DNA from: Ensifer adhaerens
GTDB lineage: Bacteria; Pseudomonadota; Alphaproteobacteria; Rhizobiales; Rhizobiaceae
Reading direction: 5' to 3'
NCBI RefSeq assembly: GCF_002007205.1
Contig: NZ_LAZS01000006.1
Location: 930,001-994,000, forward strand
DNA: 64,000 bases
The translations under genes and the position numbers were made by a program. Below the pieces are notes generated by a model, which saw only the letters and a list, made by a program, of their open reading frames with translations, was not told the origin of the DNA and did no database searches. Within the stretch, counting starts at the first letter, position 1, and the number at the start of each line of letters is the position of its first letter. This document shows positions 63,971-64,000 of the stretch, in pieces.

Positions 63971-64000
63971 GAGCAGCACGCGCGTAACAAAAAAGGCCGC

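Overview
The window is high-GC alphaproteobacterial chromosome, most probably from the Ensifer/Sinorhizobium group of the Rhizobiaceae. This rests on an Irr-type Fur regulator divergent from fabA-fabB-fabI, an EPSP synthase very close to the CP4 type, the block rimP-nusA-ylxR-infB-rbfA-truB-rpsO-pnp, DUF1127, BA14K and FYDLN-acid proteins, and rhizobial palindromic repeats. No plasmid, phage, IS or CRISPR functions were found. Most of the window is conserved housekeeping sequence, with accessory genes at about 18.8-24 kb and 52-61 kb. All family assignments are by eye.

Layout. 0-8 kb: two convergent class III nucleotide cyclases, tRNA-Leu(CAG), a phosphomannomutase, a BA14K protein and three poorly characterised proteins. 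8-13 kb: rpsA, cmk and aroA on the minus strand, then a FYDLN-acid protein and tRNA-Ala(GGC). 13-18.6 kb: a YdcF-like protein, a TRIC-type channel, irr and the fabA-fabB-fabI operon for unsaturated fatty acid synthesis. 18.8-24.4 kb: a tandem pair of exported ClpP-like proteins, a winged-helix/TPR regulator, a DUF1127 protein and an MFS exporter. 24.4-38.5 kb: a minus-strand run of transcription, translation and RNA-decay genes headed by a rimP leader attenuator and interrupted by a histidine kinase/SH3 pair. 38.7-45.3 kb: an MFS transporter, a lytic transglycosylase whose 5' end carries a palindromic repeat, recR, a YbaB protein, dnaX and the SRP RNA. 45.3-52.6 kb: HIT, NudC, WYL regulator, VOC, DUF1127, pheA, kdsB, a membrane cytochrome c, an AEC permease and a BON protein. 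52.7-61 kb: a CmlA/FloR-like exporter behind a leader-peptide attenuator, two MerR regulators, a cysteine-peptidase-like protein, a 55-bp tandem repeat array, a DHFR-like/SRPBCC/ArsR cluster with a DoxX remnant, an aminotransferase IV protein, a methyltransferase and a frame-disrupted MltR-like gene in an AT-richer patch beside tRNA-Ser(GGA). 61.6-64 kb: a small membrane protein, msrA and a BMP-family substrate-binding protein.

The strongest leads are these. First, a nine-codon reading frame with a good Shine-Dalgarno sequence, abutting a perfect 11-bp hairpin, lies upstream of the phenicol-exporter homologue and looks like drug-sensing attenuation. Second, AroA is CP4-like but has glycine at the position where CP4 has its resistance-determining alanine. 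Third, an in-frame palindromic element separates the well-placed start of a lytic transglycosylase from its signal peptide. Fourth, a repeat core occurs as five exact-period tandem copies, singly after fabI, and as a 16-base core upstream of fabA.
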